Of a stretch of DNA of 7,123 nt, positions 5,516-7,123 are shown in pieces. This DNA comes from an uncultured beta proteobacterium (lineage in GTDB: Bacteria > Pseudomonadota > Gammaproteobacteria > Burkholderiales > Burkholderiaceae_C), in contig CAJBVC010000155.1 in assembly GCA_903958915.1 (NCBI GenBank), positions 1 to 7,123 of the forward strand, read 5' to 3'. The number at the start of each line of letters is the position of its first letter. Position 1 is the stretch's first letter. Position numbers and translations under genes: made by a program. The notes under the pieces are model-generated. The model did not search any database, was not told where the DNA came from, and saw nothing but the letters and a program-made list of their open reading frames with translations.

Positions 5516-7123
5516 CCAGTTGCCCGACTGCCACACGCCATCCTGGAACCAGTGCACCTGGTCGTTCCAAAGGAGCGAGCGATCATTGCCGAGGTCGCGC
5601 TGCTCTTTCTGATTCGACAGCACGGGCGTGCGATCCACCAGCGTCTTGCGCGCAATATCGATCTCAAACCGTTGCAAGGTATGGGCGGTAAATCCGTAAT
5701 AGTCACTGGCCGCGCCCTTCATCTCGGGGGTGGAACTTTCGTGCAGACGCACGGGCAAGCCCATTCGCACCGTACCAGCCCGCGTCAGCAGTGCAATGCC
5801 ATGGTGGTCGCGCAAAACAGTGGCGTCGGTGCCACGCCGTCCGATGGTCTTTCTTGCGGTCTCTCGGGGCGTTGCGGGGTTGCTTACATCGATCAGCGAG
5901 ACCTTGACCCCCTGGTACCAGGCAAACCGACCATCGCCCGCGGTGATATCCGAAATCGCATCTTTTCCGACGCCCAGCAGCAAGGTTTCGCTCAACGGGA
6001 AAAGGTAATCAGAGTACCCGCTGACCTCGAGCTCGCCCGCCACCTTGGGGTCCGCCGCATCGGACAGGTCCAGCACGTAGAGGGGGTCGGTGAGGCGGTA
6101 GGTCACCAGATAGCCACGGTTTCCGATGAAGCGTGAGGCGTACAGCTGCTCGCCGGCCTTGCCCAGCGGCTGCGGACGCGCTGCATTGGGCAACTCACCC
6201 ACTGTCGCCAGCATGCCGGCGCGCTCGGTCAACACCGTCAAACGGCCGGGAGACTTGCTGTCACTACTGCCCGTTGCTCCCGTTGCGGGAGCTGCTGCAA
6301 TCCATCCACCCCACGTCGGTTCAGTCTGCGTGATCACGCGCAACGCACCCGCATGTTCACCCATGCGAAAAGATTTGCGATTCTGGTCGAACCCCAGGTG
6401 CCCTGTGACATTACCCGAACCCCGGTACGTAATGGCCAGGCCGTCGAGGGCAAATTTATGAATGTCGGTGCTGGTTTGCGCCGCATACGATGGAAAGATG
6501 CCGCTGTAGCCGTAAGAAGAACGTGTGGTCGCCAGATACAGGCTCTGCTGCGACAGATAAAAGGCCTCGGTTCCGCCCGTAAAACAGCGCGCGCCATGGC
6601 GATGGGTGCTGGCGGCCAGGTCGATGCCAACGATGGTGACAACGTCGGCACTCTTGAAGGCGTTTTGCTCCTGCGTCAGACACTGCGAGGCATCCACCAG
6701 CGGTTGCGCAGGTGCACCATCGATTGACAGCGTTGGAAGCAGTTGCGTAATGGAGACTGCATCGATCAATTTCTGATTGGACGCCGTCTTCTCGGTTGGC
6801 CACCAGGGATCGACACCCGGAACCTGGGGGTAGCTGCGCAGTACCAGATACAGCGTAGAGCCGATGCGCCGCGAGCCAATCAAGCGCGCATCAATGCGCA
6901 AGGTACGCCTGGTTTGCAGCGCGCCTGCGGGAGGGGCACTTACCAACGCAATTTCTGTCACTCCCTGGCCCCACGACTGGGGTGCAAACCAGCTATCGTA
7001 AATACCGCCCCCTGCACTGCCGTCGCCCAGCACGGCAAGCTGGCCACGCTCGCTGTCGAGGTAGATTCCGCTAGCTGCCACGCTGGCGCCAAACGGTACG
7101 GTCAATGCACCCGCAGCGGCCAA
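5513..7123 (-). CDS. Secreted beta-propeller domain protein (N-terminus outside window)
   Basis: At least 536 residues of a large protein are visible. The reading frame is open to the window edge, so the true start and any signal peptide lie beyond 7123; the TTG there is only the edge codon. It resembles the family of secreted proteins with a C-terminal beta-propeller distantly related to WD40 (COG4880/PF09826). The diagnostic stretch is LYASRFIGNRGYLVTYRL at 327-344, followed by DPLYVLDLSDAADPKVAGEL and SGYSDYLFPL up to about residue 377. Repeated blade-like strands (LDLSD..., LIDVSNPATPRE at 410-421, LQRFEID at 483-489) fit a propeller. A low-complexity Ala/Gly/Ser/Thr linker at about 277-293 separates an upstream part from the diagnostic region. 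The function of the family is not established. The TAA stop is formed by the TTA flank of the palindromic element, yet the protein ends plausibly (QDGVWQSGNW), so little if anything was lost. It is convergent with the regulator. Confidence 0.83.
   Translation of the reverse strand: MAAAGALTVPFGASVAASGIYLDSERGQLAVLGDGSAGGGIYDSWFAPQSWGQGVTEIALVSAPPAGALQTRRTLRIDARLIGSRRIGSTLYLVLRSYPQVPGVDPWWPTEKTASNQKLIDAVSITQLLPTLSIDGAPAQPLVDASQCLTQEQNAFKSADVVTIVGIDLAASTHRHGARCFTGGTEAFYLSQQSLYLATTRSSYGYSGIFPSYAAQTSTDIHKFALDGLAITYRGSGNVTGHLGFDQNRKSFRMGEHAGALRVITQTEPTWGGWIAAAPATGATGSSDSKSPGRLTVLTERAGMLATVGELPNAARPQPLGKAGEQLYASRFIGNRGYLVTYRLTDPLYVLDLSDAADPKVAGELEVSGYSDYLFPLSETLLLGVGKDAISDITAGDGRFAWYQGVKVSLIDVSNPATPRETARKTIGRRGTDATVLRDHHGIALLTRAGTVRMGLPVRLHESSTPEMKGAASDYYGFTAHTLQRFEIDIARKTLVDRTPVLSNQKEQRDLGNDRSLLWNDQVHWFQDGVWQSGNW

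Noticed and set aside
5501..6136. Plus-strand open frame of 211 codons starting in the palindromic element
   Set aside because: It is antisense to the propeller gene, and its composition is typical of an out-of-frame translation.
6276..6292. 7-bp hairpin GCTCCCG-TTG-CGGGAGC within the propeller gene
   Set aside because: It lies mid-gene in the Ala/Gly-rich linker, where GC-rich codons readily make such stems, and has no T-tract.

Overview
The window looks like ordinary chromosomal DNA of a betaproteobacterium, most likely a Burkholderiales/Comamonadaceae-type organism. This placement is an inference from moderately high GC, protein flavour and gene content, and has not been tested by any search. 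Nothing here looks like a phage, plasmid or CRISPR locus. The coding regions are intact, and the only mobile-element-like piece is a short palindromic intergenic element.

Layout. (1) Positions 1-484 hold a small stand-alone two-CBS-domain protein on the + strand. (2) Positions 485-606 form the control region of glgC, with an FNR/ANR-like box, a short palindrome and a good -10 element. (3) Positions 607-1917 encode GlgC (glucose-1-phosphate adenylyltransferase), the committed enzyme of bacterial glycogen synthesis. (4) Positions 1923-4227 on the - strand are a compact three-gene ABC transporter operon of the tungstate (Tup) type. It reads permease tupB, ATPase tupC, binding protein tupA, with 4-nt stop/start overlaps at both junctions, and tupA uses a TTG start. 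(5) Positions 4228-4277 are a 50-bp divergent control region with a ModE-operator-like inverted repeat. (6) Positions 4278-5384 on the + strand encode a one-component regulator with a ModE/LysR-type winged helix fused to a periplasmic-binding-protein-like sensor domain. (7) Positions 5411-5515 are a compact palindromic element with 16-bp perfect terminal inverted repeats and a flanking TTA direct repeat, sitting between convergent genes. (8) Positions 5513-7123 on the - strand are the C-terminal part of a large secreted beta-propeller protein whose start lies beyond the window.

How the genes work together. TupA should capture tungstate (possibly also molybdate) in the periplasm, TupB should move it across the inner membrane and TupC should power transport. 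The divergently encoded HTH-PBP protein is well placed to sense the oxyanion or its cofactor and to control the operon, and probably itself, through the 50-bp shared region. GlgC and the CBS protein are functionally separate; the FNR-like box suggests glycogen synthesis may respond to oxygen. The most unusual items are the MITE/REP-like element at 5411-5515 (whose edge supplies the stop codon of the propeller gene), the ModE-like operator with a regulator that lacks a visible TOBE domain, and a 28-bp near-perfect palindrome inside tupC.
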